DNA from: Kushneria indalinina DSM 14324
GTDB lineage: Bacteria > Pseudomonadota > Gammaproteobacteria > Pseudomonadales > Halomonadaceae
Direction of reading: 5' to 3'
Assembly: GCF_003385845.1 (NCBI RefSeq)
Contig: NZ_QRDJ01000008.1
Span: forward strand, 1-64,000
DNA length: 64,000 bases
In this document: positions 1 to 8,832 of the stretch, in pieces
Position numbering within the stretch: the first letter of the stretch is position 1
Layout: every line of letters begins with the position of its first letter
Notes under the pieces: generated by a model
Databases searched by the model: none
Told to the model about the DNA's origin: nothing
What the model saw: the letters and a program-made list of their open reading frames with translations, nothing else
Made by a program: the position numbers and the translations under genes

Positions 1-50
1 CCGATGGTAGTGTGGGGTCTCCCCATGTGAGAGTAGGTCATCGTCAGGCA
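1..50 (+). rRNA. rrf: 5S ribosomal RNA, 3' end (partial)
   Basis: The first 50 bases match the conserved 3' half of bacterial 5S rRNA, including the GGTAGTGTGGGG and CCCCATGTGAGAGTAGG segments that form helices IV and V. The rest of the gene and the rRNA operon lie upstream of the window. The exact 3' end (near base 50) is judged by analogy with E. coli 5S rRNA. A terminator follows, so this is the end of the rrn operon. Confidence 0.93.
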
Positions 51-59
51 CCCCTTCCG

Positions 60-92
60 AACCCCGGTCCTTAACAGGACCGGGGTTCTTTT
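60..92 (+). terminator. rrn operon intrinsic terminator
   Basis: An 11-bp perfect stem (60-70 with 77-87) with a TTAACA loop is followed by a short T run. It directly follows the 5S rRNA and fits a Rho-independent terminator for the rRNA operon. Confidence 0.93.
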
Positions 93-142
93 ATGTCCGC
101 CGTCGGCCACGGTCACATGGCCGCCGCCGGCGCTGTCCCCGG

Positions 143-170
143 CCCGGCGGTCACTGACGTGACCGCCGGG
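143..170 (-). terminator. Hairpin downstream of the hisC remnant
   Basis: CCCGGCGGTCA (143-153) pairs perfectly with TGACCGCCGGG (160-170) around a 6-nt loop. It lies just after the stop codon (178-180) of the minus-strand hisC remnant. It has no T tract in that direction, so it may be an inherited 3' end hairpin of hisC and not an efficient terminator. Confidence 0.45.
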
Positions 171-177
171 CGGATCC

Positions 178-258
178 TCAGGACGCGGCCGGCAGCGCTT
201 CCAGCGCCGCCACCAGTGCTGCCATCTCGGCCTCGGTGCCCACCGAAATCCGCAGCCA
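178..258 (-). pseudogene. hisC: Histidinol-phosphate aminotransferase, C-terminal remnant
   Basis: The last 26 codons of this minus-strand frame read WLRISVGTEAEMAALVAALE and then a short tail and stop. This matches the C-terminal end of HisC (class I/II PLP aminotransferase), where the segment LRISVGT.EEN precedes the last helix. Upstream of about 258 the same frame shows no aminotransferase sequence: no PLP lysine region and no large domain. The gene has therefore lost about 90% of its length. The frame stays open to 393, but those residues look like random translation of intergenic DNA. The break point beside an rRNA operon suggests a rearrangement or deletion. The remnant identity rests on a short match and is moderately sure. 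Confidence 0.6.
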
Positions 259-352
259 ACTGAAAAAACTGCAAGAGCTTCCACAGGTCTGCGTACCAGA
301 CCAATGCTTTAATTGCATTGGATGTATTCGTCTTTTCTGGGTTGAAGGCAAT
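259..352. other. Non-coding stretch with a small hairpin
   Basis: No gene is visible between the hisC remnant and the transporter terminator. The only structure is a perfect 7-bp hairpin, CCAATGC (301-307) with GCATTGG (315-321), of unknown role. Confidence 0.4.
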
Positions 353-380
353 AAAAAGGCACCCTGATGGATGCCTTTTT
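353..380 (-). terminator. Terminator of the MFS transporter gene
   Basis: AAAAAGGCA (353-361) pairs with TGCCTTTTT (372-380). On the minus strand the stem ends in a T run, 33 bases after the transporter stop codon. The symmetric A/T flanks make it potentially bidirectional. Confidence 0.8.
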
Positions 381-412
381 GATGAACAATCATTGTTGGG
401 GCAAAGTTTGAA

Positions 413-1780
413 TCACGATGATGTCTGCAACCATCGTGTCAGCGCTTCCCGGTCAATGGTGTCGCGATCAACCTTTAAATAAGCCACACCTTCTTCTTGG
501 ACCACCAGTACATCCTCGATGCCTGCAATATTTTTAAGCTGTTGGCTATATCCACTACTGTCAGTGATGTCTTTACCCTTTAGTGAAACAACTTCGCTTG
601 AGAGATGTTTGGGGACAGTCATGTTTAAAATGGCCAGAAACCATAAGGCACCAAGTGCCGCAGCAAAAAGAAAGACGGCATCGATACCAAAATGACCGGC
701 AATGGCACCGCCCAGGCCGCCTCCGACGCTGGCTCCCAGAAACTGACTGGTAGAATATACGCCCATGGCCGTCCCCTTGGCGCCGGCTGGGGAAAGCTTG
801 CTGATCATGGAGGGCAACATGGCTTCCATAAGGTTGAAGCCGGTGAAGAAAACCAGCAACAATAAAATCAATACCCACCTTGTCTGCCCTGTTTCACCAA
901 GAGCAAAAAGTGCCAGCGTCATCGCGGCAACGGCGCCCATGAATACGATTTTCATGTGGCGGTATTTCTCTGCTGCAATGATCAGCGGCACCATGGCAAA
1001 AAAGCCGGCCGCCATGACAGGCAGATATACCCAGCCATGATACTGAGCATCAATGCCGAGATTTTCGAGCCTGATGGGCAGGGCAATAAAACAGCCTGTC
1101 AAAATGGCATGAAGGGCGAAAATTGAAAAGTTCAGTCGCAGGAGTTCGCTCTGAAGCAGCATTTTTCTCAGCTGGTTTGGATCCACACCAACATCACGAT
1201 GCTGTCGGGCCGGCGCTGAAGGAACCAGCCGCCATAGGATCAAAAGTCCCACAAGCGCCAGAAGAGCTGTGCTCCAGAATACGCCTGATAGACCAAAAGC
1301 CTCTGCCAGAAACGGTCCCAACGCCATTGCCAGACCGAAAGCTAGGCCAATGCTCATGCCGATGGCTGCCATGGCCGTCGTTCTGCTTTCTTCTCTTGTC
1401 TTGTCTGCCAGCAGTGCCATGAGTGCGCCAGCAATGGCACCGCTCCCTTGTAGACAGCGCCCGGCAATGACTCCGTAGATGGACGTGGACAGCGCTGCCA
1501 TGACGCTGCCGGCAAAAAATAGCAGCAACCCAAGGGCAATAATCTGCTTGCGACCCAGACGATCTGAAAGGGTGCCAAAGGGAATTTGAAAAATGGCCTG
1601 CGTCAGGCCGTAGCCACCCAGTGCAATGCCGATCAGAAAAGGTGTTGCTCCCTCCAGCTCCCTTGCATAGAGAGCAAGTACTGGCAATACCATAAAAAGC
1701 CCCAGCATGCGAAAGGCATACAATATGCCCAGACCTGCGACTGCACGGTACTCGCCCGCATTTAGTGAAATGTGTTTCAT
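413..1780 (-). CDS. MFS transporter, YajR family
   Basis: This encodes a 455-residue inner-membrane major facilitator with twelve predicted transmembrane helices. The MFS motif A is clear at residues 69-78 (GTLSDRLGRK), between helices 2 and 3. After the last helix a soluble ferredoxin-like tail (about 390-455, ending in a segment like GVAYLKVDRDTIDREALTRW) matches the YAM domain that defines YajR. E. coli YajR is also about 454 residues. The physiological substrate of this family is not known; a proton-driven drug or metabolite exporter is usual for motif-A MFS proteins. In Pseudomonas an ortholog-like gene lies between uvrA and ssb; here that junction (46482-46791) has no such gene and this copy sits beside an rRNA operon. 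The ATG at 1780 is preceded by a plausible GGAG (TCGGAGAAAC). It is transcribed alone. Confidence 0.85.
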   Translation of the reverse strand: MKHISLNAGEYRAVAGLGILYAFRMLGLFMVLPVLALYARELEGATPFLIGIALGGYGLTQAIFQIPFGTLSDRLGRKQIIALGLLLFFAGSVMAALSTSIYGVIAGRCLQGSGAIAGALMALLADKTREESRTTAMAAIGMSIGLAFGLAMALGPFLAEAFGLSGVFWSTALLALVGLLILWRLVPSAPARQHRDVGVDPNQLRKMLLQSELLRLNFSIFALHAILTGCFIALPIRLENLGIDAQYHGWVYLPVMAAGFFAMVPLIIAAEKYRHMKIVFMGAVAAMTLALFALGETGQTRWVLILLLLVFFTGFNLMEAMLPSMISKLSPAGAKGTAMGVYSTSQFLGASVGGGLGGAIAGHFGIDAVFLFAAALGALWFLAILNMTVPKHLSSEVVSLKGKDITDSSGYSQQLKNIAGIEDVLVVQEEGVAYLKVDRDTIDREALTRWLQTSS

Positions 1781-1885
1781 GTTTCTCCGAAAACCTTGAG
1801 GCAGGACATCATTTTAACGATCTGATCGGTCTGCAGGAAATTTGTATATGATCTAATGGGGCATTGATAAAGCATTGGCATTCAG

Positions 1886-1901
1886 TAGGCGACATCGCCT
1901 A
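1886..1901. repeat. 16-bp palindrome, possible operator
   Basis: TAGGCGA (1886-1892) and TCGCCTA (1895-1901) form a perfect palindrome with a 2-bp centre. The tight spacing is typical of a dimeric regulator site and not of an RNA hairpin. It lies about 105 bp before the MFS start codon and 565 bp before cyoA. No regulator is identified. Confidence 0.45.
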
Positions 1902-2192
1902 TGCGAAAAAGAATCCCTCTGTGACGAATGGAATTGGTGAAAGGTTCCATGTATCATGCCGCGGTGTTTTGTCGCATTGTTGCAGCGCTGTTTGCCTGCC
2001 ATTTTTAGCTTCTGTCCTTGTAGGATGCTTGCCATATATGGCCTTATGGCGAAGTGCTCACTTACCTAAAAGCCTTTTGGAGGCATGTGTTTTAATGCCA
2101 AGCTCTAAATAAGCTTTTGTCACAGCACTTGAAGTCAACAGGCGAAAAACTGAACAATAGCAATGGTAGCGTATAGCGCCATTCAGGACTGT

Positions 2193-2269
2193 CATGCTTG
2201 CCGCTTTCAGTCAGGGAGATGACTTTCATGTCATCTCCCTGCTGGAAGCCGTCACAGGCGGCAAGCATG
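2193..2269. repeat. 77-bp long imperfect palindrome upstream of cyoA
   Basis: Outer arms CATGCTTGCCGC (2193-2204) and GCGGCAAGCATG (2258-2269) and inner arms CAGGGAGATGAC (2212-2223) and GTCATCTCCCTG (2230-2241) are both perfect 12-bp inverted repeats sharing one centre. The middle segment 2204-2210 can also pair with 2242-2248 with one wobble, leaving a 9-nt bulge. As RNA this is one long hairpin with a 6-nt loop. It has no T tract, so it does not look like a terminator, and it is placed 197 bp before cyoA, where it could be part of the cyo leader. Confidence 0.7.
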
Positions 2270-2465
2270 TTTCCGGGACAGTCACTTCCAACGATAAAAC
2301 CATCAGATACTCCTGCGATGTCAGGCTGTCTGGCGCGGTAAATGTCATCCGTGAACGTTGCTGTCAGACCGTGATCGGAAGCGGGCAGGTACCTGTCACG
2401 CATTTCCGGCCCCTCTGGTCGGACAAAAGCGAAGTGTTCAAGCTGGCCGTTCAAGAGAGCGTGAG

Positions 2466-3347
2466 ATGAGAAAATGGAACTATCCAGACATTCTTAAAAG
2501 GGTGTCACTGCTTGCCGCTGTCGCATTTGTGCTCAGTGGTTGTACGGGGTCAAGTCTTCTCGATCCCAAGGGGCCGGTTGGCGCTGAACAGAAATACCTG
2601 ATCATGACATCATTCTTTCTGATGATGATTGTGGTGATCCCCGTCATTGTCATGACACTCCTGTTCGCATGGCGCTACAACTACATCAAGAATGCAAAGT
2701 ACTCGCCCAACTGGTCCCACTCCAACAAGATTGAAGTGGTGGTATGGGCTGTCCCGCTGGCCATTATCCTCCTGCTGAGTATTTTGACATGGCGCAGTAC
2801 GCACGCCCTTGATCCGCATCGCGTACCGGAGTCTGACAGAGAGCCCATCGTCATTCAGGTTATGGCAATGGACTGGAAGTGGCTGTTCATCTATCCGGAG
2901 CAGGGCATCGCATCGGTCAATGAGCTGGCTTTCCCGGTCGACACGCCAGTCGAGTTCCGTGTGACGTCCAACAGTGTCATGAACTCTTTCTTCATTCCGC
3001 AACTTGGCAGCCAGATCTATGCCATGGCTGGAATGGAAAATACCGTTCATCTGTTAGCGACTGAAGAAGGCACTTATCCCGGGATGTCGGCCAACTACAG
3101 CGGCCATGGCTTCAGCGGCATGCACTTCAAGGCATTGGCAACATCGGATGAAGGGTTCCAACAGTGGGTCGACAGCGTTCGACAGGCTCCGGAAACCCTG
3201 CAGCAGGACAGTTTCAATGAGCTGGCCAAGCCCAGCCGAGACAATCCGGTCGAGTATTTCTCTGCCGTCACTCCTGGCTTGTACACCGATATTGTCAACA
3301 GTTACATCACGTCGAGTGATAGCTCGCATCACGGGGCTGAGGAGTAA
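2466..3347 (+). CDS. cyoA: Cytochrome bo3 ubiquinol oxidase subunit II
   Basis: A 293-residue subunit II of the proton-pumping heme-copper quinol oxidase. The ATG at 2466 is chosen over the longer open frame because it gives a typical lipoprotein signal with lipobox LSGC (C26) and follows AGAGAG at a normal distance. Two transmembrane helices (about 44-66 and 92-112) anchor a periplasmic cupredoxin domain. The paired cysteines that bind CuA in cytochrome c oxidases are absent from the domain, as expected for a quinol oxidase. A C-terminal COX_ARM-like segment follows. It heads cyoABCDE, with 2 bp to cyoB. Transcription is probably controlled from the long region upstream. Confidence 0.95.
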   Translation: MRKWNYPDILKRVSLLAAVAFVLSGCTGSSLLDPKGPVGAEQKYLIMTSFFLMMIVVIPVIVMTLLFAWRYNYIKNAKYSPNWSHSNKIEVVVWAVPLAIILLLSILTWRSTHALDPHRVPESDREPIVIQVMAMDWKWLFIYPEQGIASVNELAFPVDTPVEFRVTSNSVMNSFFIPQLGSQIYAMAGMENTVHLLATEEGTYPGMSANYSGHGFSGMHFKALATSDEGFQQWVDSVRQAPETLQQDSFNELAKPSRDNPVEYFSAVTPGLYTDIVNSYITSSDSSHHGAEE

Positions 3348-3349
3348 AT

Positions 3350-5326
3350 ATGTTCGGCAAACTTACTATCGAAGCCGTCCCCTATCATGAGCCCATCGTC
3401 ATGGTGGTTCTGGGTGTGGCGGCGCTAATGGGCCTGGCAGTAGTCGCGGCCATTACCTATTTCAAGAAGTGGGGATATCTCTGGAAGGAGTGGATTACTT
3501 CCGTTGATCACAAGCGTTTGGGCGTGATGTATATCCTCGTCGCAATCGTCATGCTGATACGCGGTTTTTCCGATGCCATCATGATGCGCTCCCAGCAGGC
3601 CATTGCTTCGGGTGGTGCAGAAGGGTATCTACCCCCCGAGCACTATGACCAGATCTTTACCGCACACGGCGTTATCATGATTTTCTTCATGGCAATGCCG
3701 TTCATGGTGGGTCTGATGAATATTGCCGTGCCGCTTCAGATCGGCGCCCGTGACGTTGCCTTTCCGTTTCTTAATTCGCTGAGCTTTTGGCTGACGATGG
3801 CTGGTGTCATCCTGGTCAACGTGTCTCTGGGTGTTGGTGAGTTCGCGGCAACAGGGTGGCTCGCCTATCCGCCGCTGTCCGATATTCAATACAGTCCAGG
3901 CGTTGGCGTGGATTACTGGATATGGAGTCTACAGATATCAGGTATCGGTACACTGCTGACCGGTGTGAACTTCTTCGTCACCATTTTGAAGATGCGTGCC
4001 CCCGGCATGACCCTGATGAAAATGCCGATGTTTACCTGGACGGCACTGTGCACCAATGTGTTAATCATTGCGGCCTTCCCCATTTTGACGGTCACCATCG
4101 CGCTGCTGACGCTTGATCGCTACATAGGCACCCATTTCTTTACCAATGATATGGGTGGTAACCAGATGATGTACGTTAATCTCATCTGGGCCTGGGGGCA
4201 TCCTGAAGTCTACATTCTGGTACTGCCTGCTTTCGGTATCTTTGCCGAGGTTGTCGCGACTTATTGCAAGAAGCGTCTTTTTGGCTATACCTCCATGGTT
4301 TATGCCACTGTCGCCATTACCGTACTGTCGTTCGTTGTCTGGCTGCACCACTTCTTTACCATGGGCGCCGGTGCCAATGTGAACTCCTTCTTTGGTATTG
4401 CCACGATGATCATTGCGATCCCGACCGGGGTCAAAATCTTCAACTGGCTGTTCACCATGTATGAAGGCCGCGTGCAGTTCACCGTGCCGATGGCGTGGAC
4501 GCTGGGCTTTCTTATCACCTTCACCATTGGTGGTATGACAGGTGTGCTGCTGGCCGTGCCGGGTGCTGACTATGTATTACATAACAGTCTGTTCCTGATT
4601 GCGCACTTCCATAACGTCATCATTGGCGGTGTCGTGTTTGGCTATTTGGCTGGCTTCACCTACTGGTTTCCGAAAGTGTTCGGATTCAAGCTCAATGAAA
4701 AGCTTGGCAAGGCGTCTGCCTGGTGCTGGATTGTGGGCTTCTTTACTGCCTTCATGCCGCTTTATGCACTCGGTTTCATGGGCATGACCCGTCGTCTGAA
4801 CAGCTATGATAATCCGGACTGGCATTTCCCGTTGATCGTTGCCGCCATAGGCGCAGTAATCATTGCCTGTGGTATTGCCTGTCAGCTGCTGCAGCTCGTG
4901 GTCAGCATCAAGGATCGTCACAAGAATGTCGACGAGACAGGTGATCCGTGGGGCGGTCGTACGCTGGAATGGTCTATTCCTTCGCCGGCACCCTTCTACA
5001 ACTTTGCACATACCCCTGTCGTTGAAGAGCGTGATGCCTTCTGGCACATGAAGGAAAATGGCGTCAGTGAACAGAAGCCTGCCGAATACCAGGATATCCA
5101 TATGCCGAAAAATACCTCGGCAGGGTTCTTCATCGGCATGATTGCTTCTGTGTTCGGGTTTGCACTGATCTGGCATATCTGGTGGTTGGCGATCGTTGCA
5201 GGTGTAGGCATCTTCGTCACCATGGTGCTGCGTACCTTCAATGACGATATTGACTATTACGTTCCCGCTGCCGAAGTCGAGCGCATCGAAAGTCAGCGTT
5301 ATCAAAAATTGTCAAATCAGGCGTAA
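3350..5326 (+). CDS. cyoB: Cytochrome bo3 ubiquinol oxidase subunit I
   Basis: A 658-residue catalytic subunit with about fifteen transmembrane helices (E. coli CyoB has 663 residues). It carries the WAWGHPEVY motif near residue 283, whose His and Tyr are the CuB ligand and cross-linked Tyr, then the LHHFFTMG pair of CuB histidines near 328-335, and the LIAHFHNVI segment near 420 with the heme histidines. It oxidises ubiquinol and reduces oxygen to water while pumping protons across the inner membrane. The ATG at 3350 follows the cyoA stop by 2 bp, so translation is likely coupled. Confidence 0.97.
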   Translation: MFGKLTIEAVPYHEPIVMVVLGVAALMGLAVVAAITYFKKWGYLWKEWITSVDHKRLGVMYILVAIVMLIRGFSDAIMMRSQQAIASGGAEGYLPPEHYDQIFTAHGVIMIFFMAMPFMVGLMNIAVPLQIGARDVAFPFLNSLSFWLTMAGVILVNVSLGVGEFAATGWLAYPPLSDIQYSPGVGVDYWIWSLQISGIGTLLTGVNFFVTILKMRAPGMTLMKMPMFTWTALCTNVLIIAAFPILTVTIALLTLDRYIGTHFFTNDMGGNQMMYVNLIWAWGHPEVYILVLPAFGIFAEVVATYCKKRLFGYTSMVYATVAITVLSFVVWLHHFFTMGAGANVNSFFGIATMIIAIPTGVKIFNWLFTMYEGRVQFTVPMAWTLGFLITFTIGGMTGVLLAVPGADYVLHNSLFLIAHFHNVIIGGVVFGYLAGFTYWFPKVFGFKLNEKLGKASAWCWIVGFFTAFMPLYALGFMGMTRRLNSYDNPDWHFPLIVAAIGAVIIACGIACQLLQLVVSIKDRHKNVDETGDPWGGRTLEWSIPSPAPFYNFAHTPVVEERDAFWHMKENGVSEQKPAEYQDIHMPKNTSAGFFIGMIASVFGFALIWHIWWLAIVAGVGIFVTMVLRTFNDDIDYYVPAAEVERIESQRYQKLSNQA

Positions 5327-5329
5327 CAC

Positions 5330-5959
5330 ATGTCGACTCAATCAATGACCAATCAGGACGCTCATGCCCACGGGCATGAGCACGATGACCATGAGCATCA
5401 TGATCCGGTAGCGACCAAGGTATTTGGTTTCTGGATCTATATCATGAGTGACTGCGTACTGTTTGCATCGATCTTTGCAACCTACGCAGTGCTTGGCACA
5501 AACTATGCGGGCGGTCCTACCTCGCATGAACTGTTCGAGCTGCCCTTTGTCCTGGTAGAGACCTTTGTCCTGCTGGCCAGTAGTTTCATGATCGGGCTGG
5601 CAACGCTGGCCATGAACAAGGGAAACAAGCAGGGCACCATGCTTTGGCTGGCACTGACCCTGATGCTGGGGGCAGTGTTTGTCGGCCTTGAAATCTATGA
5701 GTTCCATCATTTCATTGCCGAAGGTGCTGGTCCTCAGCGCAGTGCTTTCCTGTCATCCTTCTTTACCCTGGTGGGTACGCACGGGCTGCACGTCACTTCC
5801 GGGTGTATCTGGGCCATCGTCTTGTTGATTCAGATTGCCACCAAGGGTCTGACTGACATGAATCGATCGCGTCTGATGTGTCTGAGCCTGTTCTGGCACT
5901 TCCTGCACATCATCTGGATCTGCGTATTCACCATCGTCTATTTGACGGGGGCCATTTAA
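5330..5959 (+). CDS. cyoC: Cytochrome bo3 ubiquinol oxidase subunit III
   Basis: A 209-residue five-helix membrane subunit of the heme-copper oxidase subunit III family (E. coli 204). The N-terminus is unusually histidine-rich (residues 11-26: [16 protein letters not shown]), a common low-complexity feature here. [15 protein letters not shown] near 144-158 is characteristic of the family. It supports stability of the oxidase and carries no metal. It lies 3 bp after cyoB and its stop codon overlaps the cyoD start by one base. Confidence 0.95.
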   Translation: MSTQSMTNQDAHAHGHEHDDHEHHDPVATKVFGFWIYIMSDCVLFASIFATYAVLGTNYAGGPTSHELFELPFVLVETFVLLASSFMIGLATLAMNKGNKQGTMLWLALTLMLGAVFVGLEIYEFHHFIAEGAGPQRSAFLSSFFTLVGTHGLHVTSGCIWAIVLLIQIATKGLTDMNRSRLMCLSLFWHFLHIIWICVFTIVYLTGAI

Positions 5960-6294
5960 TGTCCAATCAGCAACAATCCCAGGAAAGTCATGAGCATGGC
6001 AGTATCAAGTCCTATACTACGGGCCTGATTCTTTCCATTATCCTGACCATCATTCCTTTTGGTCTGGTCATGACCGGTGCGCTCTCGGGCGTGGCAACGC
6101 TTGCGATTATCATGATCATGGCGGTAGTACAGATTGTGGTGCAGGTAGTGTATTTCCTTCATCTAAATGAAGGTTCAGGGCCACGCTGGAACATGATCTC
6201 GCTATGGTTCACGATTCTTATCGTGGCCATTGTGGTAGTGGGCTCGCTGTGGATCATGTTCCATCTCAACCATAATCTTATGGTAGGGATGTAA
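5959..6294 (+). CDS. cyoD: Cytochrome bo3 ubiquinol oxidase subunit IV
   Basis: A 111-residue three-helix membrane protein of the CyoD family (E. coli 109). The start is the ATG at 5959-5961, which overlaps the cyoC TAA by one base; a longer upstream extension of the frame would overlap cyoC and lacks family similarity. [11 protein letters not shown] near residue 66-76 is the conserved signature. It helps assembly of the CuB site in subunit I. Confidence 0.94.
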   Translation: MSNQQQSQESHEHGSIKSYTTGLILSIILTIIPFGLVMTGALSGVATLAIIMIMAVVQIVVQVVYFLHLNEGSGPRWNMISLWFTILIVAIVVVGSLWIMFHLNHNLMVGM

Positions 6295-6307
6295 GAAGTC
6301 TGTCCCG

Positions 6308-7216
6308 ATGCTCAAAAGATATCTCCTGCTAACGAAGCCGGGCATTGTCTTCGGCAATCTGATCTCGGTAACAGGGGGATTCTTTCTGGCCTCGAGAGGA
6401 AGCATCGACCTGCTGTTGTTTTTCGCCACCGTTATCGGGGTGTCGCTGGTCGTTGCTTCCGGTTGTGTGTTCAACAATGTCATCGATCGCGACATTGACG
6501 AATACATGGCGCGCACGCAAAAGCGTGCGCTTGTCGAAGGCACGATCGATGTTCGCTCTGCGCTGATCATGGCGGGCCTGCTGGGTGCAGCAGGCTTTTT
6601 ACTTTTATTGCTGGTTGCCAATCCGCTTGCCGCGGGTGTGGCCCTGTTTGGCTTTGTCATTTACGTGGGCGCCTATAGCCTCTGGCTCAAACGCCACTCG
6701 GTTCATGGCACACTGATCGGCAGCCTGTCAGGCGCCGCGCCACCGGTAATCGGTTATTGCGCTGTAAGTAATCAGTTTGACCTTGGTGCGTGGCTGGTGC
6801 TGCTGATCTTCAGTCTCTGGCAGATGCCGCACTCTTACGCCATTGCTATCTTCCGGCTGGAAGATTACCGGGCAGCCTCTATTCCCGTGCTTTCCGTGGC
6901 AAGGGGCGTGACTGCCGCCAAGCGGCAAACCGTTGCTTATATCGTGGCGTTCGGTGTGGCTGCCATGATGCTCACGTTCACGGGTTATACCGGCTACATC
7001 TACCTGGTGGTCATGACTGGCATAACGCTGTACTGGCTCTACATCGCTATTACTCGTTATCAAAAGGAAGATGATGGCCGCTGGGCGCGTCAGCTTTTTG
7101 GTATTTCGATTCTGGTAGTTACCGTGTTGAGTGCCGTCATGGCGATCGATTACCAAAAGCCCGTCTCCCAGGCTTCGACGGCGCAGATTGACCTGACCCC
7201 TTCTCTGCACGTCTAA
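6308..7216 (+). CDS. cyoE: Protoheme IX farnesyltransferase (heme O synthase)
   Basis: A 302-residue UbiA-family prenyltransferase with multiple membrane helices. It adds a farnesyl group to heme b to make heme O for the CyoB active site. The first Asp-rich motif [16 protein letters not shown] (about 57-72) binds the Mg-diphosphate, and the [13 protein letters not shown] segment near 173-185 is the conserved HFxxLA-type region. It is the last gene of cyoABCDE, 13 bp after cyoD and followed by a terminator. Confidence 0.96.
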   Translation: MLKRYLLLTKPGIVFGNLISVTGGFFLASRGSIDLLLFFATVIGVSLVVASGCVFNNVIDRDIDEYMARTQKRALVEGTIDVRSALIMAGLLGAAGFLLLLLVANPLAAGVALFGFVIYVGAYSLWLKRHSVHGTLIGSLSGAAPPVIGYCAVSNQFDLGAWLVLLIFSLWQMPHSYAIAIFRLEDYRAASIPVLSVARGVTAAKRQTVAYIVAFGVAAMMLTFTGYTGYIYLVVMTGITLYWLYIAITRYQKEDDGRWARQLFGISILVVTVLSAVMAIDYQKPVSQASTAQIDLTPSLHV

Positions 7217-7222
7217 CCAATT

Positions 7223-7266
7223 CAATGCTGTATCGACGATACTTGTGTCGATCAGCATTGCCCTTT
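7223..7266 (+). terminator. cyo operon terminator
   Basis: CAATGCTG (7223-7230) pairs with CAGCATTG (7253-7260), continued by ATCGAC (7232-7237) with GTCGAT (7247-7252) after a one-base bulge. A short T run (7264-7267) follows. It sits just after the cyoE stop. Confidence 0.8.
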
Positions 7267-7411
7267 TGGTTGCTTCTGATTGTTTTCTTCTATCCAGTGC
7301 AGATCTGCCATCGTGCGACATGATGTCCCGAGGGTTTCACTTTATCGTGTGAATGCTCTAACTTCATAGATTCCGTGACTGTTCAGAACCCAAGGCAGGA
7401 GAGCCAAGCCA

Positions 7412-8818
7412 ATGCTGGGGTTTGATGCTTTAGACCTGGCGCGCTTCCAGTTCGCCTTTACCGTTTCCTTTCATATACTTTTTCCCGCTTTTTCGATCGG
7501 TCTCGCCAGTTACCTGATGGTGCTGGAAGGGCTGTGGTTAAAAACGGGTAACGAGATTTACCATAATCTGTATCGCTTCTGGGTACGTATCTTTGCGGTG
7601 GTGTTCGGGCTGGGAGTGGTCTCCGGTGTCGTCATGGCCTATGAGTTCGGCACCAACTGGAGTGGCTTTGCCGAAAGGGCAGGAGATATTACCGGGGTAT
7701 TGTTGACCTACGAGGTGCTGACGGCCTTTTTCATGGAAGCCGGCTTCCTCGGCATCATGCTGTTCGGTGAAGGCCGGGTCAGCAAAAAACTGCATTTCAC
7801 GGCAACCTGCCTTGTGGCCGTGGGTACCCTGATTTCGATGACCTGGATTCTGATGTCCAACAGCTGGATGCAGACGCCAGCAGGCTATGAGGTCATCGAT
7901 GGGCGTTTTGAGCCTGCCAACTGGCTCGAGATCATGTTTAATCCGTCGTTCCCCTACCGCATTGTCCATATGGGGCTGGCAGCCTTTATCTCGGTCGGTT
8001 TTGTTGTTGGTGGTGTAGGGGCTTATCACCTGTTGCGCAATCGTCGTGACCTGGCGGCACGCAAGATGTTTTCCATGGCGATGTGGGCCATTCTGGTTGC
8101 ACTGCCGGTACAGATCATCGCTGGCGATATGCATGGGCTGAACACGCTGGAACATCAGCCTGCCAAGGTGGCAGCCATGGAAGGTCACTGGGAGAACGAG
8201 CCGGGGCAGAAAGGGATGCCGCTGGTGCTGTTTGCCCTGCCGAGTGTGGACGATGCTGCCAACCGGTTTGAGCTGTCCATACCTTATGCCAGTAGTCTGA
8301 TTCTGACCCATACGCTTGACGGTCAGATTCAGGGGCTCAATGACTGGCCCCGTGATGAATGGCCCAACGTGCCGCTGGTATTCTGGAGTTTCAGAATCAT
8401 GGTGGGGCTGGGCATGCTAATGCTGGGTATCGGCGTTCTGGGACTGTTCCTGCGCTGGAAAGGTCTGCTTTATGAGGCGCGCTGGTTCCAGCGTATTGCC
8501 CTGTTTACCACTCCGGTGGGCTTCATTGCCCTGCTGGCAGGCTGGATCACGACAGAGGCGGGGCGTCAGCCATGGGTGGTCTACGGCATGCTTCGAACTG
8601 CGGATGCCGTGTCATCGCATAGCGTAGCCAGCATGGTCGCGACATTGATCGGATTTATGGTGGTTTACGCGATCATCTTTGGCATCGGGATCTACTATAT
8701 GCTCAAACTGATCAAGTCCGAACCCATGAATATGGTACCAGCCGGTGGCCCGGGGAATGAGCGCCAGCCCAAGCGCCCCATGTCGGCAGCCGATGACAGT
8801 TTCGAAGAGCAAAATTGA
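7412..8818 (+). CDS. cioA: Cyanide-insensitive (bd-type) quinol oxidase subunit I
   Basis: A 468-residue CydA-family membrane protein with about nine helices. His21 in SFHILFP is the predicted high-spin heme ligand. The GDMHGLNTLEHQPAK segment near 250-264 begins the quinol-binding Q-loop. Its short total length compared with E. coli CydA (522) implies the short Q-loop of the CioA/CydAA' group, which includes cyanide-insensitive oxidases. It oxidises ubiquinol and reduces oxygen without proton pumping. GGAG lies before the ATG at 7412 (AGGAGAGCCAAGCC). It is followed by cioB with a 14-bp gap. Cyanide insensitivity itself is inferred from the family. Confidence 0.93.
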   Translation: MLGFDALDLARFQFAFTVSFHILFPAFSIGLASYLMVLEGLWLKTGNEIYHNLYRFWVRIFAVVFGLGVVSGVVMAYEFGTNWSGFAERAGDITGVLLTYEVLTAFFMEAGFLGIMLFGEGRVSKKLHFTATCLVAVGTLISMTWILMSNSWMQTPAGYEVIDGRFEPANWLEIMFNPSFPYRIVHMGLAAFISVGFVVGGVGAYHLLRNRRDLAARKMFSMAMWAILVALPVQIIAGDMHGLNTLEHQPAKVAAMEGHWENEPGQKGMPLVLFALPSVDDAANRFELSIPYASSLILTHTLDGQIQGLNDWPRDEWPNVPLVFWSFRIMVGLGMLMLGIGVLGLFLRWKGLLYEARWFQRIALFTTPVGFIALLAGWITTEAGRQPWVVYGMLRTADAVSSHSVASMVATLIGFMVVYAIIFGIGIYYMLKLIKSEPMNMVPAGGPGNERQPKRPMSAADDSFEEQN

Positions 8819-8832
8819 TTGGAGACATGAGC

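Larger units (their letters stand above)
1781..2465. other. Long intergenic region upstream of cyoA
   Basis: This 685-bp stretch separates the MFS gene from cyoA, which run divergently. Short open frames exist on both strands (plus 1864-2112 and 2194-2469, minus 2092-2454), but none has a recognisable domain, a good ribosome binding site or convincing codon usage. Two strong inverted repeats (1886-1901 and 2193-2269) are listed separately. A weak promoter match, TTGAAG with AACAAT 18 bp downstream, lies around 2127-2156. The region may hold the cyo regulatory sites or decayed sequence. Confidence 0.5.

Noticed and set aside
1864..2112. A possible 82-residue gene upstream of cyoA
   Set aside because: No ribosome binding site, domain or typical codon use; kept only as part of the intergenic entry.
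2092..2454. A possible 120-residue minus-strand gene upstream of cyoA
   Set aside because: It spans the long palindrome and shows no family features; both strands are open there by chance.
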